Assembly: GCA_022483045.1 (NCBI GenBank)
Contig: JAKVOA010000001.1
Span: forward strand, 1,406,501-1,470,500
Source of the DNA: Oscillospiraceae bacterium
Lineage (GTDB): Bacteria; Bacillota; Clostridia; Oscillospirales; Acutalibacteraceae
DNA length: 64,000 nt
Direction: 5' to 3'
In this document: one piece after another, positions 48,289-55,834 of the stretch
How positions within the stretch are numbered: the first letter of the stretch is position 1
How the letters are laid out: the number at the start of each line of letters is the position of its first letter
Notes under the pieces: model-generated
What the model saw: the letters and a program-made list of their open reading frames with translations, nothing else
Told to the model about the DNA's origin: nothing
The model's database searches: none
Translations under genes and position numbers: made by a program

Positions 48289-48370
48289 AACCTTCATGGC
48301 TACATGCCTCTGTTTTAAAACCTTTGCTGCTGAAAATGACTTCATGTCATTCTTTGCTGATTCATTCAGC
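48287..48370 (-). promoter_or_regulatory. Leader RNA with three AUGAA-loop hairpins
   Basis: On the minus strand three stems each carry the same loop AUGAA: 48356-48370 (GCUGA/UCAGC), 48335-48351 (AAUGAC/GUCAUU) and 48287-48303 (six pairs with wobbles). The first begins at the expected transcription start. The third touches the base of the terminator stem. It fits no riboswitch class I know, including NiCo; repeated identical loops suggest an RNA-binding protein or a new ligand-binding RNA. Confidence 0.5.
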
Positions 48371-48377
48371 TGTTAAT

Positions 48378-48406
48378 ATGATACTATTATATTCCCTATC
48401 TGTCAA
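48378..48406 (-). promoter_or_regulatory. Promoter for the lar operon
   Basis: TTGACA and TATCAT separated by 17 bp on the minus strand, about 165 bp before the first gene. Confidence 0.65.
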
Positions 48407-48493
48407 TATTTTTTATATAGAATTTAAAAATGCAGGATTGTATTCCCTCTGCAGGCAGCAAGTGGCCGTACCGCTTTCACCCATATTGCCGCC

Positions 48494-48522
48494 TTGTATT
48501 CCGGCAAAATCCATGTTATTAT
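48494..48522 (+). promoter_or_regulatory. Promoter candidate for hydE
   Basis: TTGTAT and TATTAT separated by 17 bp, 85 bp before hydE. Confidence 0.45.
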
Positions 48523-48606
48523 TTTTTTACAAAATCTTGTCTTGCGCGGTATGGCTCTCTGCCCGAAAAGCAGCTGCCTGCCGCTAAAAGAGGTACTTAT
48601 AAAAAC

Positions 48607-49665
48607 ATGACAAACCAAGAACGAATCGACCGGCTCAACCGGGAAAAGGACCTGCCTCTGCAGGAGTGGGCAGCGCTGCTCTCTTCCTTTTGTGCAGAAG
48701 ACCAGGCGTATGCGCGCGGTCTCGCACAAAAAATTGCTATTGCAAAATTTGGCAAAGGCGTCTTTTTTCGGGGAATTATCGAATTTACCAACGTCTGCAA
48801 AAATGACTGTATCTATTGCGGTATCCGCCGCTCAAATAAAAAAGTGTCGCGCTACCGCCTGACAAAGGAAGAGATTCTGCAGTGCTGTGCGGCGGGCTAT
48901 TCCTATGGCTACCGGACTTTTGTTCTGCAGGGCGGCGAAGACGGATATTGCTCCGATGAAGTAATGACCAGCCTTGTCAAAGCCATTCGCAGTACCTACC
49001 CGGACTGTGCAATTACACTCTCTCTTGGCGAACGCAGCCGTGAAAGCTACCAAAAACTATTTGATGCGGGCGCCGACCGCTATCTGCTGCGGCATGAAAC
49101 CGCCGATAAAGCCCATTACAGCAGGCTGCACCCACCCGAAATGTCTTTTGACCACCGTATGCGCTGCCTGCAGCAGCTCAGGGAAATCGGCTACCAAACC
49201 GGTTGCGGCATGATGATTGGCTCACCCTATCAGACAGTGGAAAACCTAGCGGAAGATATGCGGTTCATTCGCTCCTTTTCGCCGCAGATGGTCGGCATGG
49301 GGCCCTTCATTCCGCATAAAGATACACCATTTCGCAATTTTCCGGCAGGCAGACTGGACCTTTGTCTGTTTCTCATCAGTCTCACCCGCATTATGCTGCC
49401 GGATGTGCTGCTGCCCGCCACTACGGCACTCGGCACAATTCACCCACAGGGACGCGAACTCGGCATTTTGGCAGGTGGTAACGTGATTATGCCTAACCTC
49501 TCACCTACGGAAGTGCGGAAAAAGTATTTACTGTACAACAACAAAATTTGCACAGATGAGGGCAGCGGCCAGTGCCGCTTCTGCTTGGACAGCCGGCTTT
49601 CCTCTATTGGTTACCGCGCAGTTATCTCCCGCGGTGACTATCAGCCGCCAGTCTCTGACAAATGA
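48607..49665 (+). CDS. hydE: [FeFe]-hydrogenase H-cluster radical SAM maturase HydE
   Basis: Radical SAM enzyme that helps build the 2Fe subcluster of [FeFe]-hydrogenase. The 352-residue protein has the cluster motif C-x3-C-x2-C at Cys64, Cys68 and Cys71 (CKNDCIYC), preceded by RGIIEFTNV, plus YRTFVLQGGED and PFIPHKDTPF typical of HydE. HydF and HydG are not in the window. BioB and PylB are related, but the length and motifs favour HydE. Confidence 0.93.
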   Translation: MTNQERIDRLNREKDLPLQEWAALLSSFCAEDQAYARGLAQKIAIAKFGKGVFFRGIIEFTNVCKNDCIYCGIRRSNKKVSRYRLTKEEILQCCAAGYSYGYRTFVLQGGEDGYCSDEVMTSLVKAIRSTYPDCAITLSLGERSRESYQKLFDAGADRYLLRHETADKAHYSRLHPPEMSFDHRMRCLQQLREIGYQTGCGMMIGSPYQTVENLAEDMRFIRSFSPQMVGMGPFIPHKDTPFRNFPAGRLDLCLFLISLTRIMLPDVLLPATTALGTIHPQGRELGILAGGNVIMPNLSPTEVRKKYLLYNNKICTDEGSGQCRFCLDSRLSSIGYRAVISRGDYQPPVSDK

Positions 49666-49676
49666 TAATCAAAAGG

Positions 49677-49729
49677 AACAGGATTTGCCCCGTGCAGCTC
49701 ACAGCGCCGGACAAATCCTGTTGTTTTTT
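49677..49729 (+). terminator. Intrinsic terminator after hydE
   Basis: Perfect 11 bp stem AACAGGATTTG/CAAATCCTGTT followed by TTTTTT after one base. Confidence 0.85.
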
Positions 49730-49824
49730 GTTGTCTGGCAAGTATGCAGAGATGAGCAGTGCTCTGGTTGAAAAATAAAAAATCCGCATGAAACCTGCTT
49801 TTACAGGATTCATACGGTAAAAAA

Positions 49825-49911
49825 TGGTGCGAGGGGAGGGACTTGAACCCTCATGAAATTGCTTTCACATGGACCTGAACCATGCGCGTCTGCCAATTCC
49901 GCCACTCTCGC
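49825..49911 (-). tRNA. tRNA-Leu(CAG)
   Basis: Minus-strand cloverleaf with a long variable arm, as in type II leucine tRNAs. The anticodon loop TTCAGGT gives anticodon CAG (codon CUG); the T arm is GAGGG/CCCTC around TTCAAGT, and CCA is encoded at 49825-49827. The acceptor stem has an A6/C67 mismatch. A promoter (TTGACA-N17-TATCAT) lies upstream. Confidence 0.95.
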
Positions 49912-49948
49912 ATCTTTATAGCGCGCCTTTCGTACCGGCGACTCATAT

Positions 49949-49977
49949 ATGATAGCACAGGGGTTTTCCTTTGTCAA
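49949..49977 (-). promoter_or_regulatory. Promoter for tRNA-Leu
   Basis: TTGACA and TATCAT with a 17 bp spacer on the minus strand, about 40 bp upstream of the tRNA. Confidence 0.75.
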
Positions 49978-50033
49978 CAATTTTTTTAAAAATATTGTCG
50001 TGAAAAACTTTTGCAAAAAATTGTAAAAAAGGC

Positions 50034-50062
50034 TTTACAAACACGACAGCACGTGGTATAGT
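50034..50062 (+). promoter_or_regulatory. Promoter for the cold-shock gene
   Basis: TTTACA and TATAGT separated by 17 bp, 143 bp before the start codon. The long leader contains a pairing stretch (CACATGG with CCGTGTG and GTAAATCA with TGATTTAC, about 50092-50142), the kind of structure seen in cold-shock mRNA leaders. Confidence 0.6.
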
Positions 50063-50204
50063 ATCTCTAGTATTTTAAAGCACGATTTGATTCACATGGT
50101 ATTGTAAATCAACGTTCGTTTTTGATTTACGGTCCGTGTGTTTTTTTCTTTGCAGCAAAATACCATAAGCATATTGTTCAATTTTTTCAAGGAGGTACCT
50201 TACA

Positions 50205-50423
50205 ATGGGTGCAAACACTGGTACAGTAAAATGGTTCAACGAAGCAAAGGGCTACGGTTTTATTTCTAACGATGATGGCAGCGGCGATGTATTCGTGCAT
50301 TTCTCTGCTATTCTGGGTGAAGGCTTTAAAACCCTGACCGAGGGCCAGAAGGTTTCTTATGACATCGAGCCCGATCCGAAAAACAGCAGTAAGTCCCGCG
50401 CTGCCAACGTTCAGCCCCTGTAA
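50205..50423 (+). CDS. Cold-shock domain protein (CspA family)
   Basis: A 72-residue single cold-shock domain that binds single-stranded RNA/DNA. RNP1 is KGYGFIS and RNP2 is VFVHF; the beginning [14 protein letters not shown] is diagnostic. AGGAGG precedes the ATG. The long structured leader suggests temperature control. It is monocistronic. Confidence 0.96.
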   Translation: MGANTGTVKWFNEAKGYGFISNDDGSGDVFVHFSAILGEGFKTLTEGQKVSYDIEPDPKNSSKSRAANVQPL

Positions 50424-50601
50424 GCTGACGATTTTCACGGCGGAAGGCGAAATGCTTTCCGCCGTTTTTTTGCGCCCATTTTTACGCTTTATAAAAATTT
50501 TTCCGCGTTTCTCTTCCTTTTTTTCTAAAAACCCGCTATACTGAAAGCTGAAAATACTGCGCGGGTAACGACACCCGGCAGCAGTTTGGGAGGTTGCCGC
50601 G

Positions 50602-51429
50602 ATGGTTGGTTCTATTTTAGGGGATATTGCCGGTTCCCGCTTTGAATTCAGCAGGCCCTCCGGCTTTGACTGGCGCACCGAAAAGCTTTTTGCGCCTGAG
50701 TGCCGCTATACAGACGACAGCGTGATGACCATTGCCAGCAAGTATGCACTCTTGACCGACTGCAGCTTTTCCAGCGCCTACCGCATTTTCGGCAAGCGGT
50801 ATCCACACGCCGGCTACGGCGCCATGTTTCAAGATTGGCTCACTTCTACGGCGCGCCGGCCATATCAAAGCTGTGGAAACGGCTCTGCCATGCGTGCCGG
50901 TGTAATCGGCGAGTATTACGATACCCTGGAAAAGACAGAAGCCAAAGCCGCAGAAAGCGCTGCATGCACACATAATCACCCAGAGGGCATTAAGGGCGCT
51001 AAGGCAGCCGCAGCTGGCGTGTTTTTAGCGCGCAAAGGCTTTCAGAAATCAGAGATACGCAGTATTGTACAAAGGCGCTACGGCTATAATCTGACCGTTC
51101 CGCTGGCATTGCGCAGGCCTTTTTGCCGCGTGAAACAGACCTGTCAGGCCACGCTGCCGCTCGCCTTCCTCTGCTTTTTAGAGAGCGAAGATTACGAAAG
51201 CTGTATCCGAAATGTTTTCAGCTGTCTGTGTGACACCGATACTGTCGGGTGTATTGCAGGCGGCTTTGCAGAAGCATACTATAAAGGAACCGGATTTGAC
51301 GACGATGCTCTGCTGCGCCGCTACCTGATTAAGCCCGGCAGCTGTGGAAAAACAGATACCTTTTTGTATGACTGGGCTGTTGCCCTAAAAGATCCCTATA
51401 CTGAAAGAAAGGGGGATGCTTCTCTTTGA
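50602..51429 (+). CDS. ADP-ribosylglycohydrolase family protein
   Basis: A 275-residue protein of the DraG family, which removes ADP-ribose from proteins or nucleic acids. Metal ligands are visible in YTDDSVMT (Asp38, Asp39) and DTDTVGCIAGGFAEAYY near residues 213-230; SCGNGSAMR is the substrate loop. It begins after a GGGAGG ribosome binding site and overlaps an unknown gene by 4 bp (TTGA). The close coupling suggests the partner is its functional counterpart. Confidence 0.88.
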   Translation: MVGSILGDIAGSRFEFSRPSGFDWRTEKLFAPECRYTDDSVMTIASKYALLTDCSFSSAYRIFGKRYPHAGYGAMFQDWLTSTARRPYQSCGNGSAMRAGVIGEYYDTLEKTEAKAAESAACTHNHPEGIKGAKAAAAGVFLARKGFQKSEIRSIVQRRYGYNLTVPLALRRPFCRVKQTCQATLPLAFLCFLESEDYESCIRNVFSCLCDTDTVGCIAGGFAEAYYKGTGFDDDALLRRYLIKPGSCGKTDTFLYDWAVALKDPYTERKGDASL

Positions 51430-51932
51430 CCATTAAAACCTATCAGTCTCACGCTGTGCTGGAAGACCTGAAAAATGGCAAAGTCTACCGCGCACGAAAA
51501 AATCTGCGGTTTGACGTTGCTTATCAGGGACTCATCACGCTGTTTGGTCTGCATTGCGAAGCGCCGATATTCGGTTACCTTAGCAGACACAAAAGCTGTA
51601 CAAACGGGAAAATCAGCAGCGGCGTTCTGCTTACCCTGCAGGTACCGGCCGACCAGGTTTGGCTGACCGAATACCGGGTATGGGCTGACTACATGTACTG
51701 TGTAACGCACTATACCCTGCCGCAGAACCGCTTTCAACTGATATCGAATGAAGAATTTACCCAGCGGCAGTTTGACAGTATGCTGATCAACTTAAAAGAA
51801 CAGCGAAGCCCCTCTCAGTACCGCATGCCGCAGACCATTATGGAAAAGATTCGGCCGGAATGGCTAGTCAGCTATGAAGATTACAGTCTGCCCCCTGTGC
51901 GCCGTTTTCTGCAAAAAATTCTGCATCGATAA
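51426..51932 (+). CDS. Unknown protein coupled to the ADP-ribosylglycohydrolase
   Basis: A 168-residue soluble protein with no signal or membrane segment. It starts at a TTG overlapping the glycohydrolase stop (TTGA), nine bases after GGGGGA. Recognisable features are only an early KVYRARKNLRFD, a central LLTLQVPADQVWLTEYRVWADYMYCVTHYTLP, and a basic C-terminus. I do not recognise a family. Given the neighbour it might be an ADP-ribosyltransferase, its target, or a chaperone-like partner, but no catalytic R-S-E or H-Y-E triad is evident to me. Confidence 0.65.
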   Translation: MTIKTYQSHAVLEDLKNGKVYRARKNLRFDVAYQGLITLFGLHCEAPIFGYLSRHKSCTNGKISSGVLLTLQVPADQVWLTEYRVWADYMYCVTHYTLPQNRFQLISNEEFTQRQFDSMLINLKEQRSPSQYRMPQTIMEKIRPEWLVSYEDYSLPPVRRFLQKILHR

Positions 51933-51952
51933 AAAGAGAAAAAGAATTCTTT

Positions 51953-51981
51953 ATGGCAGGCATTGTTTGCCTGCCATTTTT
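51953..51981 (+). terminator. Intrinsic terminator after the ADP-ribosylglycohydrolase pair
   Basis: Perfect 10 bp stem with a 5 nt loop followed by TTTTT. Confidence 0.88.
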
Positions 51982-52221
51982 ATCTAATCATCCAGCGCAG
52001 CCCATCTTTATGGAAACAAACACCGCCGAAAGACAAGAAAGGATCCTATTCTATCTACTTAAAATGCTTTCTTCCCTGCAGTGGGCTTTATGGCATGCAC
52101 AGGTTACCGAAACTTTGCTTTTATTGCCTGCGCAGGGTTTTCGGAATAGGACAAAGCAGGCTTTGAAATAAAAAGCTACTTTTCATTTTCTCTCTATACA
52201 TAAAAGGACTTATATATGGAA

Positions 52222-52262
52222 CAAAAAAGAGCACCCAAAACGTCAAAGACGCCGGGTGCTCT
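52222..52262 (-). terminator. Intrinsic terminator after tsf
   Basis: Stem AGAGCACCC/GGGTGCTCT with an inner GGCGTC/GACG(T) pairing and six T on the minus strand. Confidence 0.88.
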
Positions 52263-52278
52263 TTACATTTGGATTAAA

Positions 52279-53193
52279 TTACTTTACCATGCTGGCAACT
52301 TCTGCTGCAAGGTCATCGTGGCGCTTTTCAAGGCCTTCACCTGTGACAAAGCGGACAAAACCAGTAGCGGAAATCTTGCCGCCAAGGGACTTAGCAACAG
52401 AATTGATATACTGGCTGACGGTTGTCTTGCTCTCTTTGACATACTCCTGATCAACCAGGCAGATTTCTTTGAGGGCTTTCTTAACCTTGCCAGTAACCAT
52501 CTGCTCAATGACCTTTTCCGGTTTGCCAGAAGCAGCAGCCTGCTCTTTAGCAATGCTGGTTTCGCGCTCAATCACACTCTGCGGCACATGAGCATCGTCA
52601 AGGAACTCAGGGTTCATGGCAGCGATCTGCATACCAATATTTTTGCCCATTTCCTCAAACTCCGGCTTTGCGGCGATTTCATCTGTGGTATCAAAGTTTA
52701 CCAACACACAAATCTTGCCGCCGGAATGAATATAGGAAGCGAGGTGGCCTTCGCTGCGCTGAAAACGGCGGACTTTAATGTTCTCGCCGATTGTCATAAT
52801 CTTTTCTTTCAGAATATCGCCCACTGTTTCACTGCTGCCTGCAGCTGTGCAGTTTAACAGAGCATCCACATCTGCGGGGTTCTGCTGCAGAATGGTATCT
52901 TCACAGAGCGTAACAAACTCCTGAAAAGAAGCATTCTTTGCAACAAAGTCCGTTTCTGCATTCACTTCAATGGCAACGCCAACTTTGCCGTCATCGCTTG
53001 TTTTTGCAAAGGAAACACCCTCCGCTGCAATGCGGCCGGATTTCTTTGCCGCTGTAGCCAGGCCCTTTTCACGCAGAAAGTCTACTGCTTTATCCATGTC
53101 ACCGTCGGAAGCAGTCAGTGCCTTTTTGCAGTCCATCATGCCGCAGCCGGTCTTATCGCGCAATTCTTTTACGTCTTTTGCTGTAAAAGCCAT
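52279..53193 (-). CDS. tsf: Elongation factor Ts
   Basis: Guanine nucleotide exchange factor for EF-Tu. The 304-residue protein begins MAFTAKDVKELRDKTGCGMMDCKKAL (UBA-like domain) and has the core TDFVAKN. It follows rpsB by 48 bp, the conserved rpsB-tsf order. Confidence 0.97.
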   Translation of the reverse strand: MAFTAKDVKELRDKTGCGMMDCKKALTASDGDMDKAVDFLREKGLATAAKKSGRIAAEGVSFAKTSDDGKVGVAIEVNAETDFVAKNASFQEFVTLCEDTILQQNPADVDALLNCTAAGSSETVGDILKEKIMTIGENIKVRRFQRSEGHLASYIHSGGKICVLVNFDTTDEIAAKPEFEEMGKNIGMQIAAMNPEFLDDAHVPQSVIERETSIAKEQAAASGKPEKVIEQMVTGKVKKALKEICLVDQEYVKESKTTVSQYINSVAKSLGGKISATGFVRFVTGEGLEKRHDDLAAEVASMVK

Positions 53194-53241
53194 ATTGATT
53201 CATCCTCCGATTGATTATTGAAACGCGCTGCAGAACAGCAA

Positions 53242-53976
53242 TTACTTCTCTTCTGCTTTTGCGTTGTCCTTGCTCTCTGCGTCTTTATCCTGCTGGCCCT
53301 CGTGGCCCTCCAAAATAGCATTTGCCATGGTTGCAGAAATCAGACGGACTGCACGAATTGCATCATCGTTGCCCGGAATAACATAATCGATCTCATCCGG
53401 GTCACAGTTGGTGTCGACAATGGCAATAATCGGGATATGCAGCTTGCGGGCCTCGGTAACGGCGATATGCTCTTTGCGCGGGTCAACAATAAACAATGCA
53501 CCCGGCAGCTTCTTCATATCTTTAATGCCGCCCATATACTTTTCCAGTTTGTCGATTTCGAGGGTCAGCTTTGCGACTTCCTTCTTTGGCAGAAGGTCAA
53601 AGGTCCCGTCCTCTTTCATCGCCTGCAGCTGATTTAAGCGGTCGATACGGTGGCGAATGGTGCGGAAGTTGGTGAGCATGCCGCCAAGCCAGCGGGCATT
53701 CACATAGTAAGCACCTGCGCGCTCGGCTTCTTCACGGATAGAGTCCTGTGCCTGCTTCTTTGTGCCGACAAACAGAACGCTCTTGCCCTCTGCGGAAAGC
53801 TCGCGGACAAAGTTATAGGCTTCCTCCAGCTTGCGTACGGTCTTCTGCAGGTCGATAATGTAGATACTGTTGCGCTCGGTAAAGATATAGGGCTTCATTT
53901 TCGGGTTCCAACGACGGGTCTGGTGACCAAAATGGACACCCGCTTCGAGTAGCTGTTTCATAGATACGACTGACAT
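53242..53976 (-). CDS. rpsB: 30S ribosomal protein S2
   Basis: Ribosomal protein S2, 244 residues, beginning [27 protein letters not shown], with the usual [12 protein letters not shown] and [11 protein letters not shown]. The C-terminal tail is acidic and rich in Lys/Ala. The start at 53976 has AAGGAGG eight bases upstream; the longer frame is leader sequence. Confidence 0.97.
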   Translation of the reverse strand: MSVVSMKQLLEAGVHFGHQTRRWNPKMKPYIFTERNSIYIIDLQKTVRKLEEAYNFVRELSAEGKSVLFVGTKKQAQDSIREEAERAGAYYVNARWLGGMLTNFRTIRHRIDRLNQLQAMKEDGTFDLLPKKEVAKLTLEIDKLEKYMGGIKDMKKLPGALFIVDPRKEHIAVTEARKLHIPIIAIVDTNCDPDEIDYVIPGNDDAIRAVRLISATMANAILEGHEGQQDKDAESKDNAKAEEK

Positions 53977-54019
53977 AATAAGTTCCTCCTTGGTTATTCC
54001 TCCGCTGTGCTTCCCGCGC

Positions 54020-54048
54020 GGGGTACCCTGACAAAAGGGCACCACCCC
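54020..54048 (-). promoter_or_regulatory. rpsB leader hairpin, candidate autoregulatory site
   Basis: In the 120 nt leader of rpsB the minus strand can form GGGGTGGTGCCC/GGGTACCCC with loop TTTTGTCA. S2 represses its own operon in other bacteria; whether this element does so here is inference. Confidence 0.4.
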
Positions 54049-54103
54049 ACACAAACAACAGCGTGCGAAATGATTGATTTCTGCATTTCTGCAGACGATA
54101 AAT

Positions 54104-54132
54104 ATTATATCAGAATTTTCCGGAAAATACAA
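54104..54132 (-). promoter_or_regulatory. Promoter for rpsB-tsf
   Basis: TTGTAT and TATAAT separated by 17 bp on the minus strand. Confidence 0.7.
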
Positions 54133-54169
54133 GCAGAAAAGTACACCAAATACAGAAAAAATACGTTTT

Positions 54170-54766
54170 TTACCGGCATCCACCTTTTACCGGTGCCAGT
54201 AAAATCGGCTGCATTTGCTGTCCCTGCAGCGCCTGCTCCACAGCCTGCGGCAGCAGCGTAAAATCTGCCACAGCCGAGGAAGGCTTTTTTTCGTGGTCGT
54301 CCTGCCGGAACGGCGTGAAATACACGTGCTTTACATTGAGCAGACGGCCGATATTCTGCGCGGAAGCGGCCAGCGCATCATTGGTCGCAATCGTCAAAAG
54401 CACCGGACGGTGCACCCGCAGGTTCGACTTGACTGCCATGGTCACAGCTGTATCCGTTACACCGTTTGCAAGCTTCGCAAGGGTATTGCCGGTGCAGGGC
54501 GCCACAACAACAAGGTCTGCCATTTTTTTCGGGCCGATCGGTTCGGCACCCGGAATGCTGCAAATGGGAATACGGCCTGTAATGTCCTCTATCTGCCAAA
54601 GGAAATCCGTGGCCCGGCCAAAGCGGGTATCTGTTTTGGCCGCAGTTTCACTCATAATCGGTAAAATATCATACCCCATATCTTTTAAAATACGCATCTG
54701 CTCCAGTGCACGGCTGAACGTGCAGAAAGAGCCGCACATGGCAAAGCCTAAAACAGCTTTATCCAC
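54170..54766 (-). CDS. dpaB: Dipicolinate synthase subunit B
   Basis: Flavoprotein-like subunit (SpoVFB) of the enzyme that makes dipicolinic acid in the mother cell during sporulation. The 198-residue protein has the [26 protein letters not shown] segment typical of the family. A GTG at 54766 is chosen as start, eight bases after AAGGAG; the frame could begin at a GTG nine bases earlier. It overlaps/abuts dpaA. Presence of dpaAB indicates a spore former. Confidence 0.93.
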   Translation of the reverse strand: MDKAVLGFAMCGSFCTFSRALEQMRILKDMGYDILPIMSETAAKTDTRFGRATDFLWQIEDITGRIPICSIPGAEPIGPKKMADLVVVAPCTGNTLAKLANGVTDTAVTMAVKSNLRVHRPVLLTIATNDALAASAQNIGRLLNVKHVYFTPFRQDDHEKKPSSAVADFTLLPQAVEQALQGQQMQPILLAPVKGGCR

Positions 54767-54771
54767 TCCCC

Positions 54772-55635
54772 TCACTCCTTCATCATTTGATAGACGGTCT
54801 GTTTAATAATTTCCCCTGCGGCACGCGGTGCTACCTTTGCCGGCAGTGAAAACGCATGCAGGGCACACAGGCCCAGCTTTTTCGCTGCCGCCATATCCAC
54901 ACCGCCCGGCGCAGAAGAAAGGTCGATCAGCAGCATACCGCGCGGATAGGCGGAAAGCACCCGCCGTGTAAAGACCTCTGCCGGTATGGTATTAAATAGA
55001 ATATCATAACTGCCGCCGGACTCCAGCTGTGCAATCGGCAGCACCCGGCAGCCGGCAGCTTCAATCAGTGCGGCCGTTTCTGGGCGCCGGGCCGTAGCAG
55101 AAACTTCCGCACCCAATGCCCGCAAACGGGGCGCCAGCTGACTGCCGATACGCCCAAATCCCGCCACCAGGCACCTGCTGCCGCAGATGGTACCCGGGTA
55201 CTCCCGCATTGCAAACTCCAAGGCACCCTCGGCAGTCACCGCTGCATTGCGCAGGACAAAGTCCTCTCGGGCATAATAATCCTGCATCTCTACTTCTTCC
55301 AGCTGTGGGCACGCAGCCAGCGCGCGCCCCAGCATACCGCCGTAAACGCAGTGCCCAGAAAGGGCCGCAGCAAATGCCTCATCCAGTGGTATGGGGTCAT
55401 CGGCGTATTCTGCTTTCAGGTTTTTTCCATCAACAGTGACCGGCAGCGGCAGCAGCAGGGTGCCGCAGGCTGCCGCTGTCTTTCGCAAATCGGCCTTTTG
55501 TATGTCATCAGAAAACTCTGCGTTCTCAAAGCCACAGGCAACTACCGTAAAGCCATCCCCGGCTATGGACTCTGCCAGGGCAAGCTGACGCCGGTCGCCG
55601 CCCAGAATTCCAAAACTGCTGCGATCTATTCTCAT
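54772..55635 (-). CDS. dpaA: Dipicolinate synthase subunit A
   Basis: NAD(P)-binding subunit (SpoVFA) of dipicolinate synthase, 287 residues. The Rossmann motif GFGRIGSQLAPRLRALGAEV is at about 168-188, with LIDLSSAPGGVD later, both typical. It is the first gene of the dpaAB unit and is divergent from murC. A sigma-K-like promoter lies upstream. Confidence 0.93.
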   Translation of the reverse strand: MRIDRSSFGILGGDRRQLALAESIAGDGFTVVACGFENAEFSDDIQKADLRKTAAACGTLLLPLPVTVDGKNLKAEYADDPIPLDEAFAAALSGHCVYGGMLGRALAACPQLEEVEMQDYYAREDFVLRNAAVTAEGALEFAMREYPGTICGSRCLVAGFGRIGSQLAPRLRALGAEVSATARRPETAALIEAAGCRVLPIAQLESGGSYDILFNTIPAEVFTRRVLSAYPRGMLLIDLSSAPGGVDMAAAKKLGLCALHAFSLPAKVAPRAAGEIIKQTVYQMMKE

Positions 55636-55661
55636 AGCGGATTCCCTCCAGATTCATGTAC

Positions 55662-55689
55662 CATACTATGGGAAACGGGGAAATGTTGT
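55662..55689 (-). promoter_or_regulatory. Sigma-K-like promoter candidate for dpaAB
   Basis: On the minus strand CATAGTATG (compare CATA-N3-TA) lies 17 bp after a short AC -35 element. Mother-cell expression of dpaAB by sigma-K is established in Bacillus; the match here is suggestive only. Confidence 0.4.
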
Positions 55690-55734
55690 GCCCGCAGAGC
55701 ATGATAAATCGGCTCTCTTTTTTGCAGGTATTGC

Positions 55735-55763
55735 TTGCAATCGGACCTGAAAATGGTTATGAT
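55735..55763 (+). promoter_or_regulatory. Promoter for murC
   Basis: TTGCAA and TATGAT separated by 17 bp. Confidence 0.55.
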
Positions 55764-55834
55764 TAGAAATGGTTTTTAAACTAGCCAAATACGAAGCTTT
55801 TTCCGTGACATATAAAAAGGAGTTGTTCCACTAC

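Larger units (their letters stand above)
51933..52278. other. Gene-free stretch with a terminator at 51953-51981
   Basis: Contains the terminator of the glycohydrolase pair (stem ATGGCAGGCA/TGCCTGCCAT, T run) and the start of the tsf terminator. An open frame at 51953-52171 uses the terminator stem as its start codon and is not a gene. Confidence 0.7.

Noticed and set aside
48262-48370. NiCo riboswitch in the lar operon leader
   Set aside because: The expected four-way junction with its conserved G-rich segments is not present; only repeated small hairpins are seen.
49810-50016. 68-codon open frame over the tRNA-Leu region
   Set aside because: It overlaps the tRNA gene entirely and has no ribosome binding site.
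51953-52171. 72-codon open frame after the ADP-ribosylglycohydrolase pair
   Set aside because: Its start codon is part of a terminator stem and it has no ribosome binding site.
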